Assembly: GCF_016859285.1 (NCBI RefSeq)
Contig: NC_053416.1
Coordinates: forward strand, 8,682,001-8,746,000
Origin: Xiphias gladius
Taxonomy: Eukaryota > Chordata > Actinopteri > Istiophoriformes > Xiphiidae
DNA length: 64,000 nucleotides
Direction: 5' to 3'
Part shown: one piece after another, positions 22,589-34,611 of the stretch
Numbering within the stretch: position 1 is the stretch's first letter
How the letters are laid out: the number at the start of each line of letters is the position of its first letter
Program-made: the position numbers and the translations under genes
Notes under the pieces: model-generated
Database searches by the model: none
The model's input: the letters and a program-made list of their open reading frames with translations, nothing else
Told to the model about the DNA's origin: nothing

Positions 22589-25500
22589 GTATATGTATGT
22601 ATGTATGTATGTATAAAATTAGCTTGTAACTGAGGTGCTAAGGTGGCATCCCACCATATCAGCTGGCTCAGTTACAAGCTATAATAATATGTTCTAACTG
22701 AACTTTAAATGTAGTGAACTGTCAAATTTTTTCTTGTATTTCCTTTTACAGGTAAAGTATGCACTTATTAGTGCTCAGCGCTGTATGATTTGTCAGGGAG
22801 ATATAGCACGTTACCGGGAACAAGCCAGTGACTCGGCCAACTACGGCAAGGCTCGCAGGTAGGCTGTAATTTGAGCATTCTCCAGGTATTGTGAAATTTC
22901 TTACACGCATTAAAGAGCATTGTGTATTAGGATTAAACATTTCATTTTGAAAGAGGCTACAATGTCAAAATCTGGTAACCCTAAAGTCTAAGAGCGAGGG
23001 GTCAAGACTATCCTTTTTGCTGTGGCACAATTTTAACACCTGTTTAATTTCTCTCAGAGGACTGGTTTTCATTTAGTCCCGTTTATTTTTGAAAATTCTT
23101 GTACAAGTCTCAATCTCTGACGGCTTTTATAACTTTCTCAGTGCTGGACTTTTCCTGAGATGCTACCTGCTAAAGACTTTGTACCATAATAGAGAAAGTT
23201 CCTTCCTAGCTGTATATTACCAATTAGATGAGAATCTCAGAGAATTTCTCTGATGGTATCTCATGACATAACATTTCCATTTTCTTCTCAGCTGGTACCT
23301 TAAAGCCCAGCAGATTGCCCCCAAAAATGGACGACCATATAACCAGCTGGCCCTGCTGGCAGTCTATACAGTAAGTCACATGTAGAAAGTAAGTTGGGAA
23401 AGAAAGTTGGGATTTGGATATTTAGCAGAAAATCTTCTGTGCAGACATAATTAAATCATTGGCATTAAATTAACTGGGTTTTTGACTTTTTTATGACTGA
23501 TTGTATTTCTCTTGGCATGCCCCTGAGATAATTAAAAAATACAACTATATTTTGTGTAATGATCTGTTGGCACCCATCCCCAGTGTACAGCTTTTTGTAG
23601 GATACCTCCTTCCTCTTACACTCATCCCACTGCTCTCATTTTCAGAAGCGGAAGTTGGATGCTGTGTATTATTACATGCGCAGCTTGGCAGCTTCCAACC
23701 CCATCCTGACTGCAAAGGAAAGCCTGATGAGTCTGTTTGAAGAAGCTAAGCGTAAGGTTAGACACACACTTCGTTCATTAACTTGTGCCAGGTGATTGAC
23801 CTTTCTCTTGGAACAAAAACTTGTGACATCAGTGCAAAGCTTTAAGAAACCATTGTGGTTTGTTAGCAATGATGTCAGGGGATGTTACGAAAAATGTAAT
23901 GACATAGATGCACTAGTGTGTTGACGCAATTATTATCTTAATAAATTACCTTTATTAGCATAACATAAATTTACTATTATCTAGTGATTATGCCGAGATT
24001 TAAGGCAGCGCAAGTGCTTGTTGTTTACAGATATCGTTGTTGTAGGTAGAGCAGCTTGAGCGAAGGAGAAGGCAGGAGCATGAAGGAGGTTCCAGGGGTC
24101 CAGCAGTAAGAGGAAGGGGAAGAGGGGAAGAGGGAGCACGTATGGAGATTTGGATTCGCCCCAGCGGACAAGCAGCAGCCCCGTCCTCCCAGAGAGGAGG
24201 GAGTGAGTCCAGCAGAGACTCTGAACAGGATGGAGAGCTGGGTAGTCTTAGCGCTAGTGACGTAAGATCTCTTTCTTCCTTTCGTTCTCTCTCCCAAACA
24301 CATGTACATTGAGTCTCATGTATCATATGCCTTTACATGAAAAACACTCCGTCTCTGTGTACATATCTTTTAACAGGTATTTTTAATGTTAGTTGTATGG
24401 AGATTTTTTTTTTCTTAATACACAGGCACATTAGTGCCTGCAGATGTGTCTCAAGCTGTTTTATGGAGTTTCATTTTCCCTCTCCTCTTTCAAATCTAAT
24501 TTATTATTCTGCTGCTTTCCTTTTTCCCTCTCATTCAGTATGTACTCTACATTCATTTCTTTTCATTCTCATTTATTCCCTCTGTCATCATTTCATTTTT
24601 ACTTTTACAGTATTTCCTGGGCCTTCATTTCTGTCCATTAATCTTTTGTTGTCATTGATGTTTCTATGTTTCAAAGATGTTTTTAACCCCCCCTTTCATC
24701 TTTTTTTATATGGCCCTTTCGGTTTGTTTCTCTTTTTGCTTGCAGTGATTCACCATTTGTTTTCCTGGACAATTTCTATCAGTGCCTCCCGAATGACACT
24801 GAGGCAGAAACAAGGGATAGCTGGGAGATACAAAAACTATTCCGACCTCTTTGCTTTTAGCACGTTATTGTGTTGTAAATTTTAATTTTAAATTGATAAA
24901 ATTGCAATTTCTGACACACAATAATCCATAACGACAAAGTGAAAACTTTTTTTTTTTTTTTAATTTTTGGAAATTTATTGAAAATCAAAAAATGATATCT
25001 CTTATTACAAACACATTCAGACCCTTTAGTGTAGCACTCAGATTGTGGTCAGGTGCACCCCTTTTGCTTTAATTTTCTTTGAGATGAGTCTAGAACTTGA
25101 TTTGAGTCCACCTGTGGCAAATTTAATTGATTGGAAATAGTTTAGAAAGGCACACACCTGTGTTCTATAAAAGGTCCTGCAATTCACATTTTGTCAGGGA
25201 AAAAAAAACAAGCTATGACAGGAGGGGCCTTGGTCAGGGAGGTCAACCAAGAACCCATTTCTCACTCTAACATAGCATCAGAGGTCCGCCACAGATATGG
25301 GAGAACCTGCTGGAAGGATAACCATCTCAGCAACACAATTAACCAGGCCTGTATGGCAGAATGGTTAGACAGATGCCACCTTCAGTAAAGGGCATATGAC
25401 AGGATGCTTGGAGTTTGCCAAATTGCACTTAAAGGACTTCGAGAGCATGAGGGACAAGATTTTCTGGTCTGATAGGACAAAAATTGAACTTTTTGGACAA

Positions 25501-28500
25501 AACTGCACACACTGTCTGGCAAACACCAGGCACTGCTCATCACCTGGCTTATAGTGGTGTTAGCAGCAGGATGCTGTGGGGGTGCTTCTCAGTGGCAGGG
25601 GCAGGGAGACTGGTCAGAATTGAGCGATAGATGAATGCAGCCAAATGCAGAGAGGTCTTTGAAGAAAACCTGCTCCAGAGTGCATGTGACCTGAGAACTG
25701 GGCAACAGTTCACCTTTCAGCAAGACAATGAAGTGAAGCAAACAGCCAAGAAAATGCTGGAGTGGCCTCAGGACATGTCTCTGACTGTCCTTGAGTGCCC
25801 AAGCCAAAGCCCAGACTTAAACCCTACAGACTGTGTAGAGACCTGAAGATGGCAGTTCACACACGCTTCTCACCCAATCTGACGGAGCTTGAGAGGATAT
25901 CACAGGAAGAATTGGATAAACTGCCTGAATCCAGTTGTGCAAAGCCTGTAGGTATTTACCCAAGAAGACTGGAAGCTGTAAATGCTGCCAAAGGAGCCTC
26001 TACAAATGACTGAATTAAGGGTCTGAATAATTTTGAAAATGAAAGTAGTTTTTTATTTTTAATAAATCTGCAAACATTTCTAAAAAATGTTTTAGTATGT
26101 CATTATGGGTTATGAAGTGTAGATTGATGAGTAAAAATTGCCATTTTATCCACTCCCAATTTAATCTACAACACAATAAAGTGTGCAAAAAGTGAAGGGG
26201 TCTGCACTCTTTCTGAAGCCACTGTATATCTTCTCCAGCAGGTCCTAGGTCTTTCTGGAGATGTCTTCCTAAGTGTGTGGGTCCAGTACCCCACCAATGG
26301 GAGGTGCTCAGGTGGCATCCAACCATATCAGCTGGCTCAGTTACAAGCTAAACACAAATAGCTTGTTTCTGTGAGAGTCTGGTTTTTGATTTAAGATGTC
26401 CTGGCTCTGATTTGATTCATTATTAAACATTACACAGCGAATAATTTATTGCGGTCGGGAGTGAGTTCTTCTAGTGAAAGATCACAATTTTCTCCACCAC
26501 TGTCTTCTTGTTCACATTCCAGTATAAAATTACAGTTTGGCTTTCTTGTGCAGTGTGCTCTTTAAAAAAAAAAAAGTACCTCTTTTTGAATGCAGTATAG
26601 GAGTCCCAGTGATTCTAAACAAAGATGTAAATATCCTAATAAAATGCGAGAACTAGCTTTGTGCTATTTTCATTTTACTTTCTTTACTTTTTAAGAAATC
26701 TGTTTTGTCTCTCCCCAATATACTGTCTCTGTGACATCAGCTCCAAACCTCTCCATGTGCTTTATCACTGGAAGATGTGTTTTCTTGTCATTTGCTGTCG
26801 AGTTTGTAGCCAAATAAAACTGTTGGCCAAAGATTAGTAATGCTTTTTTTCTTTTGACCATTTGACCTGTTTTTTTTTTTGTTTTGTTTTTTTTTCTCCA
26901 GCTAAATAAGAGGTTCATTCTGAGTTTCTTGCATGCACATGGAAAGCTCTTCACTAAAGTGGGGTGAGTTATGTCTCATGTATTCCAGCTCATAAATTCA
27001 TGGACTGAATGCATTTGAAAGATTGAGAATATAATCTAAAAATGTATTTTTTTTTTTGGTTGCCTTTGTCTGTTTTTCTGTATTTTTATGAACGTGTTTG
27101 TCTTGCTTATGCAGCATGGAGTCATTCCCTGGAGTGGCGAGCCGTGTTCTGCAGGAGTTCAGGACGCTGCTCCAGCATGGCCATTCCCTACTGGGAAGCA
27201 CACCCCTGCTTCAGATCATCACCATCAACATGTTTACCATACACAATGCCCACAGCAGAGGTAATGCTGCATACACCCATACACATCATCATAACGAAGC
27301 GACAAACATTGATTCAAAATGATAATGCATTGTGTTTATCTGCAAAATTAATACAAATGCATGACTAGTGCACAACTTATTTTACTCATATGTAGGTTAT
27401 TAACATGGATTTAATTTATTGCAAAATGTGGCTTAAAATGACTAAGAAAAATATAACATGATAACTTGTTGGACCTTCAGTGGCCATTGCAGAGTTAAAA
27501 ACAGCTCTTTTAGATTTTGATCTTTTTTGATCTTATCTTCTCACATGCAAGTTCTTTATTATGAAATAGAGCATGCAGTTCTTTTTTCCATCTTGAATAC
27601 ATTTAGGACATGAACACACATGCTGGGGCTGCACACAAGTCATTGGTAGTAATTGATGCAGTGTGTTGAAGTACTTTTTCAAATTCATGTCTCTGTTTGT
27701 CAGGTGAAGAAGGGGAAGTGCGGTCCGTTTTACAAGAGCAAAGCACTGCCCTGGGTCTCGGCATGTTTGCACTACTGGTGCAGCGTTGCACAGAGCTGCT
27801 CAGGGATACCCCTGCAGGTACACACGCAGTAAGCTCCACAAGTATTTGATCAGCAGCATTTATTAAAGTTGTCCCAACACTCATGTGTAATTCAGGTACT
27901 TTGAAATTAAGGTCAACATTAGTATTAGGGTACTTTCATCTGTATCAGATGAACAGTTAAAAGAAAACAATTACCGTACTGTCCCACAGCACATCACAGT
28001 CTATATGCTCCTGTTTTAATGTGCCTGTTTTACACATAATGAGAGTTTTAGTTGTTTTTGTTTGAATTTTTACAATTATGTGTTGTATTTGAAAAGTGTC
28101 TCCTCTTTCTTTCTTTCAGAACCAGTCCCCTTGGCAGATGGAGAGGAGGAGGGTAAAGGGGAGGAGCTGGACGGGATGGTGAGGGTCTCTGCCTTCCCAC
28201 TGGACCTTAGAGAACTACTGCCAAGCATCAAGGTCTGGTCTGACTGGATGTTGGGACACCCAGACCAGTGGAACCCCCCACCATGGAATATAGAGTGAGT
28301 ACTTAAGACCTGCAATAAGTTTTTCTTTTTTTTGTTTGTTTTTTGATACTTCAGGGCAGTGGAAACAAGTTGTGAACACAGCATATTCATTTCATCATCC
28401 TTTAAGTTGATAAGGCGAACCTATTAGCAAACAGTTGCTCACTTACTCATTGAACAGTTACAGAGCAACATTATCATTCATTTGAAGTCTCGATTCTGGC

Positions 28501-31485
28501 CATCTGATGAATGTAAGTCCAGTATTCACTGTTCTTTTAGCTCTGTTTTTGGTCCCAACTACTGGGGAAAATATCTGGCTCTTGAGCTGCTAAATATTCC
28601 ATGATGTTTACCAGCTAGCCGCCAGCTTTGTCTGTTTGCTGTTTGGTGCTGAGCAGGTAGTTTACAGTGGGTTTTTAGAGCTTTTTCATTGAAAACAGCT
28701 ACATGCTGTGACAAAAAAACAATGAGACTGGTGAAAGTGCACTAAAACCATAAAGCTGCAGGCCAGACAAGTAAATAGTAGCTTGAAACTTATTATAAAG
28801 CCCTGTAAAGCCGAGGGAAGCTGCAGATTGAGGTGAAAATTCTCTGTAGGTTTTTACTATGAGCGATACCTCTCATCAAATTACTACCTCAGGCTGATCT
28901 GTTGGATCTGCTCACGGCCTCTACTGGTACTTTTACACAAACCGCGCACACACCAGCTCTCTTCAGACGGCAGTTCTTTGAAATACCCGTTCCTTACCAC
29001 CACTTGTGGCTTTTGCTGTCTATCAAGTTGCAGCCCTGATGTTTGGCAGTGCCTGGCTGACCTATGTAATGTGTTGGCACGTGTGGACCATGGGGAAGTC
29101 CCGCTTTACAAAATCGACACTGATGAAGGTGAGGGAGATGAGGAGTTGACTGTGCTGCAGTTGAAGGAAGACAGGCTGCTTGCTGGTTTTGTACCACTGC
29201 TGGCTGCACCACAGGAGCCGTGTTACACAGACAGGCTTACTGACATGGTGAGTGGAAGGCAAAGGTGTATTTCATTATGCTGTAACTCTGATGCTTTGGT
29301 ACATACATCTGCTGTTGTTCAATTACTGATAATGACTGACTGATTATTCTTCTGTCCCCTTTTTTATGTACCCCTATTCATCGTCCTTCTGTTCTCATGC
29401 ACATATATCCCAATCCTCTGTCCTCAGGCAATAGCAGCAGATTGTAAGAGAGTGACGGTGTTGAAGTACTTTCTGGAGGCTTTGTGTGGACAAGAAGAGC
29501 CTCTGTTGGCTTTCAAGGGAGGCAAATACATCTCTGTGGCAACTTCTCCTGCAGCTAACCACTCAGTGGATACAAGGGGCAGGCAGGATTCTCTAACAGA
29601 AAAAGAGGTGACTATTTTACCCCTAGTTTCACTCTTATTCCTTTTTCACTTTACTTATTTCCCTCTGTTGTTTTCTTCTCTGATTGCACTCCTTTCTTTC
29701 AAAATTTGACCCACACATATTTATGTAAATGTTGAAAGTAAATTTTTGTCGCAGTTCAGCTGAGGCTGTTGAAAGTAGTGGACGGCAAATTGCTGAAAAT
29801 ATGTCTGATTATTGTCTGAATCTGATTGGCAGGCTGATGATGTCATAGTCGAGGCAGAGTCTTCTCTCTCTGCATCCGAAGGAGAGGAGGATGATGAGGA
29901 GGCGGGAGACAGTGAGAATGACATCAGACAGCTGAAAGCACGACGCCACGCCCTCGCCAACAAACTGGCACTGCAACAGAAGCGTAGGGATAAAATACAG
30001 GTAAAACTGGCATATACAAACCTACCTAACAATGATTTAAATTAGGAAATAAATTGTAATGGTAATTGTATGTCTGACATTTTATAGGTTAGGCAAATAA
30101 TGTAAAAAGATGCTAAATTTATGACGAAAAACAATGGTTAGTTGCTGCCTTAAACAACAAAAATGAACTGTTCAGTTGCTAATGCATTTTCACTGAAAGG
30201 ACTTAATAGATATACCTCATAATGCATTTCTGTTCTGAAAATCCCTATAGGCTAATGTTGAAATGCTCAAATTCTGCATTGTGTGAATGGCAAAAGCATT
30301 TTAGGTGATATGGAAAGAATTTCTTTCTTGCTGGTCATGCTTGTTTCTTAAGATTGTACATAGTCAAGTTATACCATGTTGTGGTAGAGTTGAATTTCAC
30401 ATATTTAACGTGTTTGTGTCCCAGGCAGTGCTGCAGACAGGTGGACAGTTGGAGCTGGAGGTGAGGCCTCTGTTTTTGGTTCCAGACACCAATGGATTCA
30501 TTGATCATTTGGAAGGACTGAAGAAACTCCTTCAGTGTGGAACATACATAATAGTTGTGCCACTCATCGGTAAGACTGAAACACAGAAACAAAGAAAAGA
30601 GGGAAAAGTTAAAGTATGAGAACACTCGTAAGAGGGATGAAGGAAGATTAAATTGTGGTGTTGTGACATGTTAAAAATTATAAGAATAGCCCTGTGTTTC
30701 TGGCGTTTATTAAGAAATTGTTTATGTTTACTCGCGTTGTGATGATGTGTTTTCTCTCTCTCAGTGATTACAGAGTTAGATGGCTTGGCTAAAGGCCAGG
30801 ACAACTTTGTTGGTGGAGTGGGGTCAGGAGGGCGCAACACTGGAAGTCGTGGCAACTATAATGTTAGTGCGGCCCATGTGCGGTCTGTGCAGGAGAAGGC
30901 CCGGTTGGCAGTGGCTATCTTAGAGAAAGGATTTGAAGCCAGGGAACCGTGCCTCAGAGCCCTGACAAGCAGAGGAAATCAGCTTGAGTCTATTGCCTTT
31001 CGCAGTGAAGACACCTCTGGACAACAGGTGAGAGCCCAAATAAATGTTGCCCCAGATGTATTGTTTCATTTTATTTTGTTTATTACTTTTTTGCTCATTC
31101 GGTTTCACATTGTGCAATGAAATAAGACTTTTCTTTTGCTGGGAAGCAGTAATTTAGTTTTCTGTTCTTCTTCAGGGTAACAATGATGATGTGATTCTAT
31201 CATGCTGTCTCCACTACTGCAAAGACAAGGCAAAAGATTTCCTGCCTGATCAGAGAAGTATGTATCATAAGTTTCATTCAAGTTTCATTCATTCAAGTTC
31301 AAATAAAGTCTTGTGAGTGTATCTCTTACTACTGCCCCCCACCCCCCCACACAGATGGGACAGTGAGGCTCCAAAGAGAGGTGGTACTCCTTACAGATGA
31401 CCGTAACCTGCGCGTCAAAGCTTTGACCCGCAACGTCCCAGTCCGAGACATCCCTGCTTTCCTTAGCTGGGCCAAAGTGGGCTGA
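16986..31485 (+). CDS. smg6: Smg6 (telomerase-binding protein EST1A), NMD endonuclease, 19 coding exons
   Basis: Coding exons: 16986-17076, 18069-20469, 20663-20855, 22083-22193, 22752-22858, 23292-23370, 23646-23756, 24046-24261, 26902-26963, 27115-27260, 27704-27817, 28120-28294, 29034-29247, 29428-29607, 29833-30000, 30425-30569, 30765-31027, 31176-31257, 31355-31485. All introns are GT-AG and phases join to 1662 codons (human 1419). The start ERVRIS-like block ([10 protein letters not shown]) matches human SMG6. Two exon-junction-complex binding motifs are visible: RPDLQRYQP (residues 46-54) and [11 protein letters not shown] (165-175). A charged disordered region follows, then a 14-3-3-like/TPR domain (from about 831), an acidic linker and a C-terminal PIN nuclease with the catalytic aspartates. 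Smg6 cleaves nonsense-containing mRNAs near the stop codon in the cytoplasm and is also linked to telomeres. Orthology is secure; exon ends are my reading of splice consensus. Confidence 0.96.
18069..20469 (+). other. smg6 giant exon 2: disordered, charged N-terminal half
   Basis: A single 2401-base exon encodes about 800 residues. It holds both exon-junction motifs and then a Lys/Glu/Arg/Gly-rich low-complexity tract (about residues 290-400, with a run of Asn at 19178-19191). Conserved islands reappear at the end: [37 protein letters not shown] and [12 protein letters not shown], all recognisable in human SMG6. The sense strand is strongly purine-rich between about 18.5 and 19.7 kb. Confidence 0.9.
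21025..21838. mobile_element. Decayed DNA transposon in smg6 intron 3 (Tc1/mariner-like inverted repeats)
   Basis: Imperfect 35-bp terminal inverted repeats at 21025-21059 and 21804-21838 share GGACAGTTACAC, with TA-rich flanks as expected for TA target duplication. The roughly 0.8 kb interior has no intact transposase. The structure suggests a non-autonomous or deleted Tc1/mariner-type element; superfamily assignment is inferred from the ends only. Confidence 0.7.
22434..22590. repeat. Compound (TA)n/(TG)n microsatellite, smg6 intron 4
   Basis: TA units (22429-22440), then about 36 TG units, two interruptions with TATACG, more TG units, then TA and TATG units up to 22612. The Val-Cys open reading frames here are artefacts. 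Confidence 0.95.
22621..22680. repeat. 60-bp foldback sequence, smg6 intron 4
   Basis: Arms AGCTTGTAACTGAG (22621-22634) and its exact reverse complement (22667-22680) enclose 32 bases. The right 48 bases recur almost unchanged at 26305-26350 in intron 8, so this is a dispersed repeat fragment that gained or kept a second arm here. Confidence 0.75.
24910..26226 (+). mobile_element. Degenerate Tc1-like transposon in smg6 intron 8
   Basis: About 1.3 kb. The right end (26195-26226) reverse-complements to ATACAGTGGCTTCAGAAAG, typical of fish Tc1 inverted repeats; the matching outer left end seems lost. The upstream phrase near 25150-25185 (GGCACACACCTGTG..TATAAAAGGTCC) is also typical. Transposase remnants read on the plus strand: [18 protein letters not shown] and [12 protein letters not shown] (25700-25830), then [19 protein letters not shown] after a frame change. 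The frame is broken in several places and the residue expected to be the last catalytic acid, after SPDLNP, is not in place, so it is inactive. Confidence 0.88.
26245..26350. repeat. Dispersed repeat fragment next to the Tc1 remnant
   Basis: Contains GTCTTTCTGGAGATGTCTTC and the phrase AGGTGGCATCCAACC..CTCAGTTACAAGCTA, nearly identical to 22632-22680. I recognise the wording as a widespread teleost repeat, perhaps a LINE piece, but cannot name the family. Confidence 0.5.
28490..28915. repeat. Probable dispersed teleost repeat, smg6 intron 12
   Basis: About 425 bases with phrases such as CATGATGTTTACCAGCTAGC and GAGCGATACCTCTCATCAAA that recur across fish genomes in my experience. No coding content or clear terminal repeats. 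It ends about 120 bases before exon 13. Confidence 0.4.
30425..31485 (+). other. smg6 PIN endonuclease domain, exons 16-19
   Basis: These four exons encode the C-terminal PIN nuclease. The three metal-binding aspartates of the family are present: D1477 in [12 protein letters not shown]1596 in [11 protein letters not shown] and D1634/D1635 in [13 protein letters not shown]. The protein ends [11 protein letters not shown], as in human (AFLTWAQVG). The domain should therefore be active, unlike the degenerate PIN of SMG5. Confidence 0.95.
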
Positions 31486-32830
31486 ACCAAGCTAAGCTGG
31501 AATCAAAGGAACCCAACAGCTGAAGCCAGCTTGCCACCCAGCCAAGAGAGAAGACACACTTAAGCAGAGGAAGAAGAAGAAGAAGAGGAGGAGATAATGA
31601 AGGGGAGAAGAAATGAATAAGAAAGCAAAGAACCACTACCTATGAAATACAAGCAAATGTAGTGAGACCAGGGTGGTTTCAGTGAGCTTTTCCCTCTTGT
31701 GATGAAGTGTGTGTGTGTATGTATGTGTTAAGATCAGTGAGCTTCCACAGAAAGAGACAGGGAGACTTGATAAGTCTCAGGAAGGCTGGACTCTGCACCT
31801 AGTTAGTGCATTTGTACTCTGCAAGCAGTATTAAAATTTGAGGCTGATGATAGAATGAGCAAGAGAGAGGGAGAGTGTTTATGGTCATTTAATGGATTAA
31901 AGACATCAGTACTGAAGGCCATTACTGGCATCTCCATCCTTCTCTGAGGGCACAGCCTCATAGACTACTGTGGCTTCTACAGCACAGCTGAGAGAAAGTA
32001 AGGCAGAGAAAAAACACAGCTGGAAGGGTCTGTGTCAGTACAGTAAAGAGTGGCTGATTGTAGTGAGGTTCAGTCAAGAGCCCTCATGAAACCTCAGCAC
32101 CACCAAGGAATCGCAAGCAGGTCTGGTATTTCCTGCTAAACCAGGAAGTGCCTTATGCCTGTTTGGTAACTTGGGTTGTTCTCCAGCTCGAAGCTAAAGT
32201 TAAGTTTGGGTATTGTGAGAAAATGTTTTTAAAAAGTCAACAACAAAAGATACTGGTTTATTTTTATCTTTCTCTTTTTCAACTTGTTTTTCGAGCCCAT
32301 GTAAAAAGTTTTGTTTCCTTCATGGAGGCCATTTCTCTATTTTAAACAGACAGATAATAAGCATCTGCAAAGTTTTCCAGTGTGAGCCGTAATTTATTGA
32401 ATCCAGACCTGGGTGCAAATGTATTTGTAAATAACTAATCTGTGCTTTTTGAGCAGTATAAAATGCGTGCTATTTAATATATGAAGACTAGTTAGTTGGT
32501 TTGTGATGAGTTTTCAGTTCTATAAAATGATGCTACATTGACTAACTTTTAGGAATTTTGGCCAAAATTTGAGCAAAATTCCATGCTTAAAACAGTTGAA
32601 ACAAAAATTTCCAAATGCTGTTTGACCCAGGTCTCCTATAGACAGCCACAATGTGAGGGTTTGGTTCTTGACTGTGACTTTGCAGATACATTATTACTGA
32701 GAATCACTGGTGTCTATCAGTCTATTTGTGCTTTTCAGTTCGTATCACCACAGCAGTTTACCTTTTCATAATTTTTTTTCCAAGGTCAGGTATTCACTTT
32801 TCTTTAGCTGAAATAAAATACATGTGGTAC
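31486..32830 (+). other. Probable smg6 3'UTR
   Basis: About 1.3 kb without coding content follow the stop. A canonical AATAAA is at 32812-32817, the best candidate poly(A) signal. A GA-rich run follows the stop at 31565-31620. Long 3'UTRs make transcripts NMD-sensitive, and SMG factor mRNAs are known to be autoregulated this way. Confidence 0.5.
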
Positions 32831-34567
32831 AAGACCACAAATTACAGCCTGTAAAATTTCCATTGAGATCAAACAATACCTCACTAACACATCGTCAACA
32901 AACATTGAACACAAAGGTAGTTATCTGTGTTTGCGACTTTGCTTGCTCTTCATTGCTTCGAGAGACAGTTTAGGAGATTCTGAGTTAGGTCTGTATATTT
33001 CTGTGTACTTTTGAGACAATGTCTGGATTCCAAAATAGATTTAATCACCTCTGTCCTCTGTTATGTTACATCATACACAATTCATCATTCCCTCGCCATA
33101 GTTTAATCATATGAAGTGGCTTTCCAACTTTCTATTTGTCCTGTGTGTTTTCAGCTAGACTTGTACTACTTCTGTCAACAGTTGGTGTTTCGGTATTTGT
33201 GTAAACTGTCAGACAGGTTTATTAATTTCTTTTTCAGCACCTCTGTTTTTTTACGGATTCTGTAGCTTCTGTTAAGTGGCACTGCTTCAGTGGTTTACTG
33301 TTGGAGCAAATGTAGTACATAATCGACATAACACAAATGACATTTTCATAGTCCATCATTAAAAATGTTTTCAACGCATTGTTTTTACCTTACTAATATG
33401 AAGATGAAAAGACATTTTGACTCGTAATAACAGGAAAAGCACAGATGTTACTACAAACATTAACGATGCCTCTATTATACTCAAGTGTCCCAATAAGCCA
33501 TGACTGTGACGTTGAGCCAGCATGAACAATACCAGGATCCTAAAATCAAAGCATCTAAATGGAGTTCAGCCATCATTCATTTTATTATTTACACCTATGC
33601 TTTTCCCTCTGTGGACTGTCAAAATGTCTTCTGTGAAAAAAGCCTATGGTTGTGTTGGACTGAAAGATCTTAATATTTTTATTCACGTTATCTTAAACTT
33701 AAAAGTAGCAGCGTACAGAGCTCAGGTCTTAAGTTTTTGTGTACATTTAGATCACAAAATGAAACATTGGATTATAACAAAACATTTGGACAGTTGAAAT
33801 ACTTGAGAGAAATGAATTACTCAACACTACAATTAATTTAGTACAGAAACATGTTGACACAGTAAAATGTGATCAAATCTATTCATAGGCCCAGATAATT
33901 AAAATGATTTCAAGAAACAAAATGTATACTACATATAATAAAATTAATTTAAATTAAGTAAATCACTGACATAACAAAACCTTTACATGTGTGCCGTCAT
34001 GTGATAGTTGAAGATTACACAGGTTAAAGTGATGAAACAAAGGAGACTTTTGAGTTTTGAATATATCCCTTCAATACAGGGAATGTCTTGATAAATTCAC
34101 CAAAGAGACAAACGCTTAGAAATGCATAGATCAACTGTACTGAAATGACCGAGGAGACATCTGCGAAGTCTGTGAAAAACAAAAATTTAATGGCCATGAT
34201 CATTATCTAGACACGCCTCAAAAGACTTAATTGCTTTGGTTCAGTCCTGATATTCTATTCTTGGGGCTGATATATGGTCAAATTTCAAACTGATAATAAA
34301 TAGCGAGGCCCACAAAGTCAGTCAGTGCACTCTAAGTACCAGTAGCATAAGATCAGTGCTTGAGGGCTTCCTCGTATTTGCTTTTACATGATACAACTCC
34401 CTCTTCTATAACAAGCAGCTATATGTGAATGTGCATCTTCAGAAAGGATGAGTGGGACAGATGCTTCTTCAGCATGTAACATCAGTAGACAAGCACAATC
34501 AACACAATCATGTTCGGTCCCAGCTCTGTGGTTATGTTCGGAGATTCATGTATTTACACTATATATA

Positions 34568-34611
<44 letters not shown>

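Larger units (their letters stand above)
20663..24261 (+). other. smg6 14-3-3-like/TPR domain, exons 3-8
   Basis: These exons encode the phosphopeptide-binding 14-3-3-like domain and helical repeats shared by SMG5, SMG6 and SMG7. Conserved segments include [68 protein letters not shown] and [14 protein letters not shown]. In the family this domain recruits the factor to phosphorylated UPF1. Exon 8 (24046-24261) is less conserved and rich in Arg, Gly and Ser. Confidence 0.9.

Noticed and set aside
25631..26013. ORFs in smg6 intron 8 as host genes
   Set aside because: They are broken Tc1 transposase fragments (FQQDN, SPDLNP motifs).
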